A stretch of DNA of 64,000 nucleotides from JANLTX01 sp049840835 (GTDB lineage Bacteria > Armatimonadota > Armatimonadia > Armatimonadales > Armatimonadaceae). The position numbers were made by a program, and so were the translations under genes. Below the pieces are notes generated by a model. The model searched no databases. It had not been told where the DNA came from and worked only from the letters and a program-made list of their open reading frames with translations. The DNA lies in NCBI GenBank assembly GCA_049840835.1, contig JASGJG010000003.1:682001-746000 (forward strand), in the 5' to 3' direction. Below, piece after piece: positions 51,719 to 60,366 of the stretch. Position 1 is the stretch's first letter; each line of letters starts with the position of its first letter.

Positions 51719-51991
51719 CTAGTAAGCGCCGAGACTTGGGGCAGTTTCTATTCGCGCTCCCGAATAAATGCCGGGGCTTGTGGTGAACAGCTTAGTGCGA
51801 TCCACAAACTCTTCGCCTGTGCTGCTCTGCCGATAGGTCGCTGGTGCCGGGGTAGGTATGGCTACCGGAGTCGCAAGGCAGTGGATTACCTCGACGGACG
51901 GGCGAGAGTCCTGCCCAGCTTTATAAGCGCCGCCCGCAACCATACAAAGAGTAGCGACGAGAACGGCAAACTGTAGAGAGGTTAGTTTCAT
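51719..51991 (-). CDS. Small secreted or anchored protein, paralogue of the next gene
   Basis: The protein is 90 aa. The N-terminus (MKLTSLQFAVLVATLCMVAGGAYKAGQDSRP) is a signal or anchor helix that is closely similar to that of the gene at 52001-52360 (shared MKLT, AGxAYKxxQDSRP). The rest is a Pro/Thr-rich tail. Duplication with diverging tails is likely. Function unknown. Confidence 0.65.
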   Translation of the reverse strand: MKLTSLQFAVLVATLCMVAGGAYKAGQDSRPSVEVIHCLATPVAIPTPAPATYRQSSTGEEFVDRTKLFTTSPGIYSGARIETAPSLGAY

Positions 51992-52000
51992 GGCAGGGGG

Positions 52001-52360
52001 CTACCAATCGTTGCTACAGTTGTAGGTGTTAGGTTCAGTAGCGCCGCATTGCAGGCACTCTACACGTCCCCATCGACGCTGTGCGACTGCGTAGGAATAC
52101 GACTCCATATAGGGGCAGTTCTGTGGCAGGTGGTAGGAGATCGGCCCCTTCCATGGCGTGCGCGCAGCCTCGGCGAACTCCTGCTTCCAGTTGAGCCGTT
52201 CTTCCCCCGGATAGGGTAGAAGTCCGCGGGGAGGCGCTAGCAGTAAGAACGGTACAGATACAGGGTGTGCAACAATCCGGACCGGGCGGGAATCCTGCCA
52301 GGTTTTGTAGGCGCTACCCGCCAACATGAGTAGAGTACCGATGATCAGTGTGAGCTTCAT
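52001..52360 (-). CDS. Small secreted or anchored protein with Cys-rich tail
   Basis: The protein is 119 aa with the same N-terminal helix as its neighbour (MKLTLIIGTLLMLAGSAYKTWQDSRP). The C-terminus has four Cys (NCPYM, VECLQCGATEP, NCSNDW) with a CxxC in the middle, which would suit a small disulphide- or zinc-stabilised module. It is the first gene of the three-gene unit. Function unknown. Confidence 0.65.
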   Translation of the reverse strand: MKLTLIIGTLLMLAGSAYKTWQDSRPVRIVAHPVSVPFLLLAPPRGLLPYPGEERLNWKQEFAEAARTPWKGPISYHLPQNCPYMESYSYAVAQRRWGRVECLQCGATEPNTYNCSNDW

Positions 52361-52541
52361 GGCGACCTTCCCTGGTGTGTAGGGAATTATACGCTTCTTT
52401 TGTGGCTTTGCGGGGCGCCCTGGACTTCGGCTGTGACCTGGTAATGGGCAGTGGGGCGCTTTTCGGCGCCCCGATGCGCAACTATGCCCGGCACGGTTTT
52501 GAATTGTTGCCGCTGGGCACGGTCTGGAACCTCTAGCCTGG

Positions 52542-53246
52542 TTACTCCGGATTGCAGAGAGAGGGGCGTATTATTTTCCAGCGCGCCGCCAGCTCCTCGG
52601 GAATCTCCGCATTGAGTAGCGCGATATCCGGCAGGATCGTGATAAGCACTGTGCCGGAATCGCCCTGCGCTCCATCGTCCCCATTCTTTCCGGGCTTGCC
52701 CTGAGTGGACTGAAACAGGGGAGGTTTTGGCTTACCACCCAGGTCGCCCGGTCCGCCTCTGCCTCTCTCACCACCCTCACCGCCGGGCGCAGAGCCTACA
52801 GGGGCGGTTTCCGCGGTGCGATAGGCAACGGAGATATCGCCACCCCTTCCACCTTTGCCACCATTTTGACCGGGATTGCCCGGCGCTCCGATCTGTCCCT
52901 CATCCAGGTCCGGGTCGTAAGTCGCTCCTGGGGGATGGGGAAAGGGGTTGCCATCCTCACCATCCAGCCCTTCGGCGCCCATGCAAGTGATGGAGAGGGG
53001 ATTGACGATGCGATTCGCTAGAATGCGAACGGAGACGGTAGGGTTGGCCGGATTTCCAGTGAGGGTGAACGTACCATTACCCGTGGTCTTCAGGTCCACA
53101 CACGCGAAGAGGTAGTTGTAGTTCGAAGAGAGCTCCTGTAGTACGATCACGGTGGCACCAAGTGCCAGGGTTTCCCCCTGATTGATGCCCGTGGAATCGA
53201 TATAAGCCTGATTGACGACGACGATGTCAGCGACAAATGCACTCAT
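52542..53246 (-). CDS. Protein with collagen-like Gly-X-Y segment
   Basis: The protein is 234 aa. Residues 1-95 form a beta-rich domain (VADIVVVNQAYIDSTG, GNGTFTLTGNPANPTVSVRIL). Residues about 97-205 are Gly-rich with many Gly-X-Y triplets (GAPGNPGQNGGKGGRGG, GKPGKNGDDGAQGDSG), which points to a collagen-like or flexible stalk. A final strand (TVLITILPDIALLNAEIP) closes it. No signal peptide is visible. A surface or structural role is inferred only from composition. Confidence 0.65.
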   Translation of the reverse strand: MSAFVADIVVVNQAYIDSTGINQGETLALGATVIVLQELSSNYNYLFACVDLKTTGNGTFTLTGNPANPTVSVRILANRIVNPLSITCMGAEGLDGEDGNPFPHPPGATYDPDLDEGQIGAPGNPGQNGGKGGRGGDISVAYRTAETAPVGSAPGGEGGERGRGGPGDLGGKPKPPLFQSTQGKPGKNGDDGAQGDSGTVLITILPDIALLNAEIPEELAARWKIIRPSLCNPE

Positions 53247-53370
53247 TTCTGTTTCTCCTGAGAGAGAATCGTGTGGTGGCCGGGTGGCGGCGATTACTCT
53301 CCATGCTTCTTATTTAGTCCCTGGCCGTTGGCAGAGCGTTTGCAGGGGAGAGCACGGTTACAATGGGATC

Positions 53371-54138
53371 ATGACTCCGGAGCAGGCCGAGCAGTGGCGG
53401 AGCGCTATCAACCCGCTGGACTACTTCGATTTCCACGCGGTCTCTGCTCAGGGGCTACGCGAGTCCACGGAGCGGCTGCAGGAGTGGGGCGTGCCGGGCT
53501 GGGCGATTCAGCTTCGCGGGGATCTGGCCGCATCGGGCTGGAAGAAAAATGAACTCTGGGTTCCGGAGTTCGCCCTGCGCTCCGAAGTCGCTCTGGTGGG
53601 AATCCAGGTTCTCCATCGTGGCACAAATCCGGCACCCGTGTACAGACAGCTTTTCGTGCGGTTTGTGGGTAAGGCACTCCGCCCGATTGTGGAGTGGGTC
53701 CTTGAGCGAAATGACTCACGACTAGAGGGCTATACCCCGCTGATAGCACTACAGGCGCAGTGTGAGAAGGGGGATAGGTCGGATAAAGAGGGGTGGAACG
53801 CTCTTGGGAGGCTCTTTAAGAGCGTCTCCGAGGACCGAGAGATCTTCGATGCCTACTTCCTGGCACTGGAGCTGGTGAGCGTGACCCGGTATCTGCTGGA
53901 CACAAGCGCCGAATTCCCCTGGGAAAGCTCCCGGCTAATCAATATTGAGAAAATTGTAGGGCGCTTGAACCAGCAGCACCAGTGGCGCTTAGACGGTAAA
54001 GCCGAGGAGAGATACGCCGATGGCCCGAATCATCGGGGGTTAATTGCACAGGCTTACCTGGCCGCGCTCGAAGCCGAGTGCCCGCCCCCAGACTGGCTTA
54101 TCGGGAGCGTCCCTGCTGGATTCGAGGGGCGGAAGTAG
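53371..54138 (+). CDS. ECPPPDWL-family paralogue F
   Basis: The protein is 255 aa from MTPEQAEQW; the frame extends 53 codons further upstream into non-homologous sequence. It is of the 'LDY' subtype (INPLDYFDFHAVSAQGLRES). Landmarks are VPGWAIQLRGDL, WVPEFALRSEVALVGIQ, RFVGKALRPIVEWV, GYTPLIALQAQCEK and LEAECPPPDWL, followed by an unusual 12-residue tail (IGSVPAGFEGRK). It is the only plus-strand member in the window. Its last 99 nt overlap, antisense, the small membrane-protein gene at 54040-54246. Confidence 0.85.
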   Translation: MTPEQAEQWRSAINPLDYFDFHAVSAQGLRESTERLQEWGVPGWAIQLRGDLAASGWKKNELWVPEFALRSEVALVGIQVLHRGTNPAPVYRQLFVRFVGKALRPIVEWVLERNDSRLEGYTPLIALQAQCEKGDRSDKEGWNALGRLFKSVSEDREIFDAYFLALELVSVTRYLLDTSAEFPWESSRLINIEKIVGRLNQQHQWRLDGKAEERYADGPNHRGLIAQAYLAALEAECPPPDWLIGSVPAGFEGRK

Positions 54139-54246
54139 GCGGACCACCAGGTAGCCAACAGCCATACCCAGCAACAGGGAGATTCCGAAAGCGACCATAT
54201 AGGCCCTGGGGCTGGGTGAGGTCTTTGTTCCCATAAGCCAGTTCAC
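54040..54246 (-). CDS. Small membrane protein, antisense overlap with paralogue F
   Basis: The protein is 68 aa from a GTG at 54246 that overlaps the TGA of the gene upstream (GTGA), or shorter from an internal Met. One transmembrane helix (MVAFGISLLLGMAVGYLVVRLL) is flanked by short polar ends. Its 3' third lies opposite the end of paralogue F. Coupling to the 73-aa gene supports it as real, but the antisense overlap lowers confidence. Confidence 0.5.
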   Translation of the reverse strand: MNWLMGTKTSPSPRAYMVAFGISLLLGMAVGYLVVRLLPPLESSRDAPDKPVWGRALGFERGQVSLCN

Positions 54247-54464
54247 TCGTGCTCGGCGGTGACTTTTCTGGCGAGCCAGTCCTCGACTTCCGACAGTTTC
54301 AATGCCGTGGGATTGTCGGGTTTTATGCGGCGCTGTTCCAGTAGTTCTAAGCGCTCTTCGGGGTTACAGGGCACGTTGCCATCCAGCAGCTCCTCCGAGA
54401 GACGTTCCTGCTCGGCGGTGAGCTCGCTGACGGTCATCTTCGAGTAGTCCACTTTTTTCGCCAT
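54243..54464 (-). CDS. Small coiled-coil protein
   Basis: The protein is 73 aa, acidic and helical (MTVSELTAEQERLSEELL, EERLELLEQRRIKPDNPTALKLSEVEDWLARKV). It is likely a short coiled coil. Its stop overlaps the start of the small membrane protein. It lies just downstream of the paralogue pair G/H on the same strand; a shared transcript is possible. Confidence 0.6.
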   Translation of the reverse strand: MAKKVDYSKMTVSELTAEQERLSEELLDGNVPCNPEERLELLEQRRIKPDNPTALKLSEVEDWLARKVTAEHE

Positions 54465-54485
54465 GGAAAAAACTCCTTAGTCGTA

Positions 54486-55337
54486 TTATAGAGGCACGGC
54501 GCCTGATAGCCAGTCCGGGGGTGGGCATTCAGCTTCTAGCGCAGCCAGGTAGGCGGTGGTTACGATTTCGACATCGTTGTCGAAGAATATTCTGTAGGCA
54601 GGTCGGCGACTTATGCCGACGGGCAAGATGGGACCGCTACGCGCGTGCATTTCCAGAAAACGCAGTGCAAGGTCGGTGTCGGTGGTGCGCCACCAGATGT
54701 CCGGGTCCTTAAACAGGACTAGCCGGGCTATTTCCAGGAGGCGCTGACAATGCTGCCTGCTAGTGCTGGACACAATCTCCACGTTTTTCTGGTAGTTCAT
54801 GGTGCGCTCCTTGGCGTCCCACTCTTCCTGACTGGGCAAGGTGTCCAGGCCATCCAGAAAGTCATAGAGGTCCACGAAATCGCAATATTCCCGCCGAGTA
54901 GTTTCACGTTGTTGCTCCACCCATTCCACAAAAGGCTCCAGAGCGTTATAGAAGAAGCTCAGTAGTAGCCTCCGGTAGGCGGTCGCCTGAGCGTCTTTTG
55001 TGGGGTGGCTTAGCTCTAGTCCGATCAGGGCGATCTCGGAGCGCAGAAGGAATTCGAACGTAGCGGCTTCGGGCCAATAGCCCCTGTTGATGCACTCACT
55101 GCGAAGCTCTATTGCCCACCGGGGAATATCTCTGACCATGAGGCGCTCGGTAGAGGCGAGCAATCGGCTCTTCAGAAAAGCGCGGCGCCCTTCTTCCGGC
55201 AGGAGAGCGAGCAGGGCCGATTCCGCCGTGCCATGGTCTCTGCGCTGCTGGTCGGAGAAGTCCTGTCCGGGAGCGGCATTGGCGGCAAGCACTTGGTGGA
55301 TAGCCTGGCGCCAGCTTTCGTGTTGCTCCGGGGTCAT
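54486..55337 (-). CDS. ECPPPDWL-family paralogue G
   Basis: The protein is 283 aa from MTPEQHESW; the ATG at 55337 overlaps the stop of paralogue H as ATGA. It is of the 'LLPE' subtype (LLALLPEEGRRAFLKSRLLAS), closest to paralogue B. Landmarks are IPRWAIELRSEC, FLLRSEIALIGLEL, YNALEPFVEWVE, YCDFVDLYDFLDG (the LCE motif is lost) and LEAECPPPDWLSGAVPL. It has an extra 30-residue stretch near its N-terminus. Function unknown. Confidence 0.85.
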   Translation of the reverse strand: MTPEQHESWRQAIHQVLAANAAPGQDFSDQQRRDHGTAESALLALLPEEGRRAFLKSRLLASTERLMVRDIPRWAIELRSECINRGYWPEAATFEFLLRSEIALIGLELSHPTKDAQATAYRRLLLSFFYNALEPFVEWVEQQRETTRREYCDFVDLYDFLDGLDTLPSQEEWDAKERTMNYQKNVEIVSSTSRQHCQRLLEIARLVLFKDPDIWWRTTDTDLALRFLEMHARSGPILPVGISRRPAYRIFFDNDVEIVTTAYLAALEAECPPPDWLSGAVPL

Positions 55338-56107
55338 GGTAGTTGTCCTTGCAGCCAATCTGGGGCAGGGCACTCAGATTCCAGGGCTGTAAGAAAGGCT
55401 GTGCCAATCAGGCGGTAGTGGATATTGATAAGGTCGATGGTTTCGAGAGTATGGCACAGCTCCTCCGGATTTTGTCCTTGCCGCCAATGATGCTGTCTAT
55501 TGAGACTATCGCAGATGCCAAACACCGCAGACGACTTCTTTGCTCCTAGTTGCGCTAGATCTGTCGCCAGATCCACGGCGTCGCGTCCCTCCTGCAATCC
55601 CAGGTCATCCGCGTAGCGATTCAGCCATTTCCTGCGCTCGGTGGTATCGTCCTGGATTACCTGAAACGCTGCGCCAGCTGGTGGGGTGTTCGTAAACTCC
55701 GTGACCTGATGCAACTCCAGAAGGGGTAGATAGCAGGTTCGGAGCACATCTTTATGCTCGCTAACCAGCTGCTCGGCATACTCCACAAATGGCTTTAGGG
55801 CCTCATGAAGAAAGCGCAGACGCACACAACGGTAGATCTGCCCGGCATCGAACTTATCGGGGTGGAGTATCTGCAAACCGATCAGGGCAACTTCCGAGCG
55901 CAGGGCGAAGTCAGGCACCCAGCTCTGGCTTGTGTGCCAACCCTCTGAAATGATTGCTGTGCGTAGCTGGATTGCCCAGTCCGGCACTCGCCAGCCAGCC
56001 AGCCGCTTCGCAGACTCCCGCAGCCCCGCCTCGGATAGAGCATACCAGTCCAGGTAGTCCAGCGGGTTTATTGCCTCTTTCCAGCGCTCCTGAGTCTCGG
56101 AATCCAC
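55334..56107 (-). CDS. ECPPPDWL-family paralogue H
   Basis: The protein is 257 aa from MDSETQERW, of the 'LDY' subtype (AINPLDYLDWYALSEAGLRES), closest to F. Landmarks are VPDWAIQLRTAI, WVPDFALRSEVALIGLQ, RFLHEALKPFVEYAE, CYLPLLELHQVTEF and LESECPAPDWLQGQLP. It is the upstream partner of G in a two-gene unit with a 4-nt overlap. It lies 49 bp downstream of the beta-helix gene on the same strand and may share its transcript. Confidence 0.85.
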   Translation of the reverse strand: MDSETQERWKEAINPLDYLDWYALSEAGLRESAKRLAGWRVPDWAIQLRTAIISEGWHTSQSWVPDFALRSEVALIGLQILHPDKFDAGQIYRCVRLRFLHEALKPFVEYAEQLVSEHKDVLRTCYLPLLELHQVTEFTNTPPAGAAFQVIQDDTTERRKWLNRYADDLGLQEGRDAVDLATDLAQLGAKKSSAVFGICDSLNRQHHWRQGQNPEELCHTLETIDLINIHYRLIGTAFLTALESECPAPDWLQGQLP

Positions 56108-56156
56108 AGCCTATAGTATGCCGCAGTCTTTCGCTGGATAGCGTACCGCCATTGCC

Positions 56157-58580
56157 TTACGGCGGAGGATTCTTGGGAACCGGCAGCGGTACTGGGGCGG
56201 GTAGCTTGAGGGTAATGTCCTGCTGAGCGCGGCGTACAGAAATGGCTACCTCGCCGAAAGTTGGCGCGGTCTGGAGCTGGCGGCGCAGGTCCGCTACGCT
56301 CTTGACGGGTTTGCCTTGAACGCCTTGTACCAGGTCCAGGGCCTGCAGCCCTTCCTGTGTTTTCTGCGCTACTGTGACTACCAGCACACCGCCAGATTCT
56401 TCGCTGACGCCCACGGCAGACGCTTCGCTCAGACCGGACAGGGTTTTAATCGTCGTGCCGAGCCAGGTGAATAGTGTGTCGTTCGGCAGGGGCTTGTCTG
56501 CTGCCACTGGTGCGGGGAGTGCTGGTGTCCGCGCCAACGCTCGCAAGCTAGGTTTTTGGACGCCGAATCGGTCCATGGGGAAGTTGGTGAAGCCGAGGGC
56601 GAGTGCCGAAGCGCTGCCTACCCGATAGTCTCCGGTTTCCGGAGCGGTAAACTCGGCGTCTGCCACCAGGGAGTGAGCATCCCGACCGCTTTGTTCCTGG
56701 AGCGCCAGGGCGGGTGCGGCGGTTTTTATGCCAGGAGTGTGGAGCAGGTTCTGGTCTATCTCCTTGCCCCAGGGCTTCGGAACCTCGATAGGGCGATACG
56801 GGGTGAAGACGATGTTACGCCGCAAGACATCGCTGCTCTGCCGGTACCAGACATGCGGGTGGAACGAGTTGTTGACGATGATATTGTTTTCCACGGTCCG
56901 ATAGAACCCCTCACGGTTCTTGATGCCCCCGCTCAGGCACAGGTTGTTGTGGATATGGTAGTTGCTAGAGCCATCGTCCAGGTCGATATCCCACCCATGG
57001 TCGCAGCGCCAGCGGTTGTTGCGGAGAGTTATTGTCTCCGTGGTGTCTAAGAGGGGCAGCTTCGGGTCGCTGGCGCCTATGGTATTCGGGTCCAGGCCCT
57101 TGAGACCCCACCAGCGGTCACGCCCCCAGGAGTTGAACGAGCCATGGTCACCGGTTTCCTTCACCGTATCGAAGACATCGCAGTGCTCGATGACATGCCC
57201 ACCCCAGCAACCATCCCCGATGTTGATACCCGCACGCGGGACATCGTAGAGAGAGCAGTGCCGAACCGTGATGCGCCGGGCCATGGCAATCTGTACTGGC
57301 GCGGTCTGCTTCTCTACACGCCCGGAGCGGTAGATCAGGCAGTCGTCTACACAGCAGTCTTCCGGGTAGTCTGGGGTCCGTGGGCCGGGCGTGCGATCCA
57401 GTGTGGAAAGCTCCTGGCGCTCCTCATACTCGAACAGCGCACCTCGCACCGCTTTTGCCTCGCCTACGAAACAGACCCCGTTCGCGCCCGCCTCAGGAAT
57501 ATGACAGCCGCTTATGGTCACGCGCCGGTTGTAGCCGCTCACAAACACCGCGTTGCCGCCGAGCTGCTCCAGAGTGCTGTCTGCCAGAGCGCAGTCCTCG
57601 GCGCCTGTAAAGAGAAGTGCCCCGCCCCGGTAGATGGTCCAGTCGCTTCTGAGGAGCGGTTCCCGGTTCTCCATGAAGGTTCGGGCGGCATGCCGAAAGG
57701 TCAGGCCACGCAGGGAGAGATGGCGCACGGGCTCTTTCGGAGTGCCCCGCAGCTCCACCAGATGCTTCAGCCGCACCATCTCTATCATCGCCGCAGATAT
57801 GTCAACCCCTGCGGGGGGATAGAAGTAGAGCGTGTGCGTATTGGGATTCAGGAACCACTCACCGGGGGCATCTAGCTCCTCGAAGATGTTTTCCACGAAC
57901 CGGTAGCGGTCGTGGATTCCCAGGCGCCGGTTGTTCTGCCAGCCCCCTTCGTAGGTCAGCTTGCCCTGAGCGTCTTTCTCCGTAATCACATAGTGGAAGT
58001 CGCCCCACAGATGCCGATGCATGGCGTGCAGGAAGCCGCCGCGCGGGTTGGCCCATTGCTGAGCGCGCTCCGGGCTCCAGGCATCTGGAGACCAGCCATC
58101 GAAGTAGCCACCCTGGGGATCGTGGTTCGGATAGCGCGCCAGAGTCTGTCGCTTACCGTTCACAAAGAGCTGGTCGGATATTAGCCCCGCTGGTACATCG
58201 GCCTGCCAGATACCGTCTTTGTAAGGGCGCCAGGTCAGGGAAAGCCGTATGCCTCCGCTGATAACCGGCGTTTCGCTTTTGTAGGCTTCGTAAACCACCG
58301 GAGCCTCGGCGCTGCCCGAATCGGCGGAGGTAAAGACCAGAGTATCGTCTAGATAATACGTCCCACCGCGCAATAACACCGTGACTGCCTGTGAGGCAGA
58401 CTGCCGCCGGGCTTCCCGCACTGCCTGCTGCGCTCGTGGGAGTGTCTGAAACGGGCGCGCCAGTGTGCCCGGATTCGTATCTTTCCCATTCGGCGCAACC
58501 ACATATCTGCGCACATCTTTCTCCATAGCCCCTGACCCCAGTGCCGATGTTAGCAAGTAGCAGGCTTCTCGTCTTGTCAT
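56157..58580 (-). CDS. Right-handed beta-helix carbohydrate-active-type protein with C-terminal PDZ domain
   Basis: The protein is 807 aa. The N-terminal block (YVVAPNGKDTNPGTLARPFQTL, LLRGGTYYLDDTLVFTSADSG, QLFVNGKRQTLARYPNHDP) matches large secreted beta-helix proteins such as the GH141-type glycoside hydrolases. Beta-helix coils follow to about residue 560 (VTISGCHIPEAGANGV, ITLRNNRWRCDHGWDIDLDDGSSN). Residues about 700-800 look like a PDZ domain (GVLVVTVAQKTQEGLQALDLVQGVQGKPVKSVADL). Catalytic assignment to GH141 is tentative. A beta-helix joined to a PDZ domain is unusual. The N-terminus has no clear signal peptide, although a twin-Arg (RRE) is present. Confidence 0.7.
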   Translation of the reverse strand: MTRREACYLLTSALGSGAMEKDVRRYVVAPNGKDTNPGTLARPFQTLPRAQQAVREARRQSASQAVTVLLRGGTYYLDDTLVFTSADSGSAEAPVVYEAYKSETPVISGGIRLSLTWRPYKDGIWQADVPAGLISDQLFVNGKRQTLARYPNHDPQGGYFDGWSPDAWSPERAQQWANPRGGFLHAMHRHLWGDFHYVITEKDAQGKLTYEGGWQNNRRLGIHDRYRFVENIFEELDAPGEWFLNPNTHTLYFYPPAGVDISAAMIEMVRLKHLVELRGTPKEPVRHLSLRGLTFRHAARTFMENREPLLRSDWTIYRGGALLFTGAEDCALADSTLEQLGGNAVFVSGYNRRVTISGCHIPEAGANGVCFVGEAKAVRGALFEYEERQELSTLDRTPGPRTPDYPEDCCVDDCLIYRSGRVEKQTAPVQIAMARRITVRHCSLYDVPRAGINIGDGCWGGHVIEHCDVFDTVKETGDHGSFNSWGRDRWWGLKGLDPNTIGASDPKLPLLDTTETITLRNNRWRCDHGWDIDLDDGSSNYHIHNNLCLSGGIKNREGFYRTVENNIIVNNSFHPHVWYRQSSDVLRRNIVFTPYRPIEVPKPWGKEIDQNLLHTPGIKTAAPALALQEQSGRDAHSLVADAEFTAPETGDYRVGSASALALGFTNFPMDRFGVQKPSLRALARTPALPAPVAADKPLPNDTLFTWLGTTIKTLSGLSEASAVGVSEESGGVLVVTVAQKTQEGLQALDLVQGVQGKPVKSVADLRRQLQTAPTFGEVAISVRRAQQDITLKLPAPVPLPVPKNPPP

Positions 58581-58606
58581 AGCCCTGGATACGTATACCC
58601 CATACC

Positions 58607-58640
58607 AAAAAAAGACAGGTCCCAGAGGGGGGGACCTGTC
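58607..58640 (-). terminator. Intrinsic terminator of the PEP-CTERM gene
   Basis: A 10-bp stem (GACAGGTCCC and complement) is followed on the minus strand by seven T (58613-58607). It lies about 110 bp after the stop of the PEP-CTERM gene. Confidence 0.85.
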
Positions 58641-58751
58641 TAGATTTCCTCTTCACACCGGTGAGGGGGTAAGGGAGCTGCGCGAACGATTGACCATAAG
58701 GAAAATCAATGGTTCAGCGCAACTCCAACCCTCACAAGAGGAAAATTGGAG

Positions 58752-59411
58752 CTAGTGCGCTATTCGGCGGCGCTTGAGACCAAAGCCTGCGGTGGCGCAG
58801 CCCAGTGCCAGCAATGCGAGGCTGCCCGGCTCCGGAGCGGCGGCACCGGCATTCAGGCGAATCAGGGGCATCACGGTGTTTCCGGTATCGCCTTCGGAGG
58901 TACCATCTTCCACAGTCACGCCGCCCAGGTTGACACTGCCCTGGTTGAAGTCATAGAACCAGTTCTCTTCTCCCTCGCCGGTGTAGGTGACTTCGATGTG
59001 ATACCGATTTCCCTCCACCAGGCTGATGGGGGAGCTGAACGTGGCATCATAGAAACCGAGGCCCGTATCTGTCGGGGTCACAGTAGTAGTGCCCAACAGC
59101 TCATTGTTTACCCCACCAGGGTACTCGGTGACCAGGTACAGGTTCCAGGTGTAGGTGAAGGAGCCGAGCGGATTGGTCCACAGTCCGGCGCTTGTGAGAT
59201 TAAAGTTGGTATTCGCCGTGAATACGGTCCCGCGTCCGTCGGAATACGCATCGTTGCTGCTATTGGAGTAGTTCACCAGCTCACTCCCAGGATCCAGGTT
59301 GAAGACCTGAGCCTGAGCCAGTGTCGGCACGAGAGCCAGACCCACCACAGCGAGTCCTGGCAACATCCTTCGAAGAAAATTCACGTTCAATCCAATGTAC
59401 CCTTCTATCAT
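58752..59411 (-). CDS. PEP-CTERM-sorted secreted protein
   Basis: The protein is up to 219 aa. The start is uncertain: the ATG at 59411 gives a leader MIEGYIGLNVNFLRRM, whereas the signal helix starts at NFLRRMLPGLAVVGLALVPTLAQA, so a later TTG or GTG could also serve. The mature domain is beta-rich (TFTYTWNLYLVTEYPGG). It has a C-terminal PEP-CTERM tail: APEPGS, a hydrophobic helix (ALLALGCATAGFGL) and KRRR. It should be exported and processed by an exosortase. A terminator follows. Confidence 0.85.
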   Translation of the reverse strand: MIEGYIGLNVNFLRRMLPGLAVVGLALVPTLAQAQVFNLDPGSELVNYSNSSNDAYSDGRGTVFTANTNFNLTSAGLWTNPLGSFTYTWNLYLVTEYPGGVNNELLGTTTVTPTDTGLGFYDATFSSPISLVEGNRYHIEVTYTGEGEENWFYDFNQGSVNLGGVTVEDGTSEGDTGNTVMPLIRLNAGAAAPEPGSLALLALGCATAGFGLKRRRIAH

Positions 59412-59610
59412 TTCTGCATTGCCTGACCATACATTGGTTGCACCATAGCAATAGCAGAATCAATCACAGGGATGATAGGAAATTATGGAATAAAAAAAGA
59501 GATATTTTAGTGTAATGATACAGAATTGCATTGATAATTTGTATATAGATTATAATTTAACTGTGTTTATTATCTCATTAATAGATTTGATTTATAGAAG
59601 TAAAGTGTGT
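59412..59610. other. AT-rich gap without a supported gene
   Basis: Bases 59470-59610 are strongly AT-rich. No repeat of note or ORF with support is visible. It probably holds promoter elements for the PEP-CTERM gene on the minus strand. Confidence 0.4.
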
Positions 59611-60366
59611 CTATATAGTTTGGTGTGGCAGCCAATCTGGGGATGGGCACTCGGCTTCTAATGTGGCTAGAAACGCATCGGTTACGGGGAGATGTGTGCC
59701 CAGGGACTCCAGGCGTTCTAAGTGGGAGCCGGAGAACCCGCCGAATTTGATTCGCTCCTCATAACACCAGATAAGTTTGGCGGCCAGCTCCAATCCGCCC
59801 CGGCCCCACCACTGTAGCGGGGCGGCAAAGTGGGCCAGGCGCACCAGCTCCGCGCACTCCGATGCGATGCGCAGTACATATTGCTGCGCCGGGTCCGGGT
59901 CTGGCTGGTGAAACGTGTCCCGCAGGGATAGCTCGAAGCGCTTATCGCTGAGGAGCTTGCGCTGCTCACTGAGCAACGGCTCGCTTTGCTCCCCCGCGCT
60001 CAGTAGCTTGTGTAGCTCCTGGAGCATAGGGTAATCGTCTGCGAGTGAGGCCAGCACCCGGCTCAGGAACTCTGGCAGAAGCCTGCGATAGAGAGCGATT
60101 CGGTCCTCTTTTTCGGGGTAGAGAATCTTCAGACCGAGCAGCGCGATCTCCGAGCGCAGGGCGAACTCGGGCACCCAGAGCTGGGACTTAGCAAGGCCAT
60201 CAGTAATGCAATAGCTTCTGGCTTGAATCGCCCAGCCCGGCGCGCCTCTGTCTGCCTTGAGGCGCTTTTCAAACGCCGCCAGCCCTTCTGGGGATATGGC
60301 GTGAAAATCGAAGTAATCCAGCAGGCGAACAGCCTTCCGCCACCGATTGTTCTGCTCCGGGGTCAT
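59611..60366 (-). CDS. ECPPPDWL-family paralogue I (solitary copy)
   Basis: The protein is 251 aa from MTPEQNNRW (ATG at 60366); the frame runs 46 codons further up without family similarity. It is of the 'LDY' subtype (VRLLDYFDFHAISPEGLAAF). Landmarks are APGWAIQARSYC, WVPEFALRSEIALLGLK, EFLSRVLASLADDY (the 'ALRPF' element is diverged), YPMLQELHKLL and LEAECPSPDWLPHQTI. It lacks the central LCE motif, like G and H. The 271-bp upstream gap contains AT-rich sequence but no promoter I can place. Confidence 0.85.
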   Translation of the reverse strand: MTPEQNNRWRKAVRLLDYFDFHAISPEGLAAFEKRLKADRGAPGWAIQARSYCITDGLAKSQLWVPEFALRSEIALLGLKILYPEKEDRIALYRRLLPEFLSRVLASLADDYPMLQELHKLLSAGEQSEPLLSEQRKLLSDKRFELSLRDTFHQPDPDPAQQYVLRIASECAELVRLAHFAAPLQWWGRGGLELAAKLIWCYEERIKFGGFSGSHLERLESLGTHLPVTDAFLATLEAECPSPDWLPHQTI

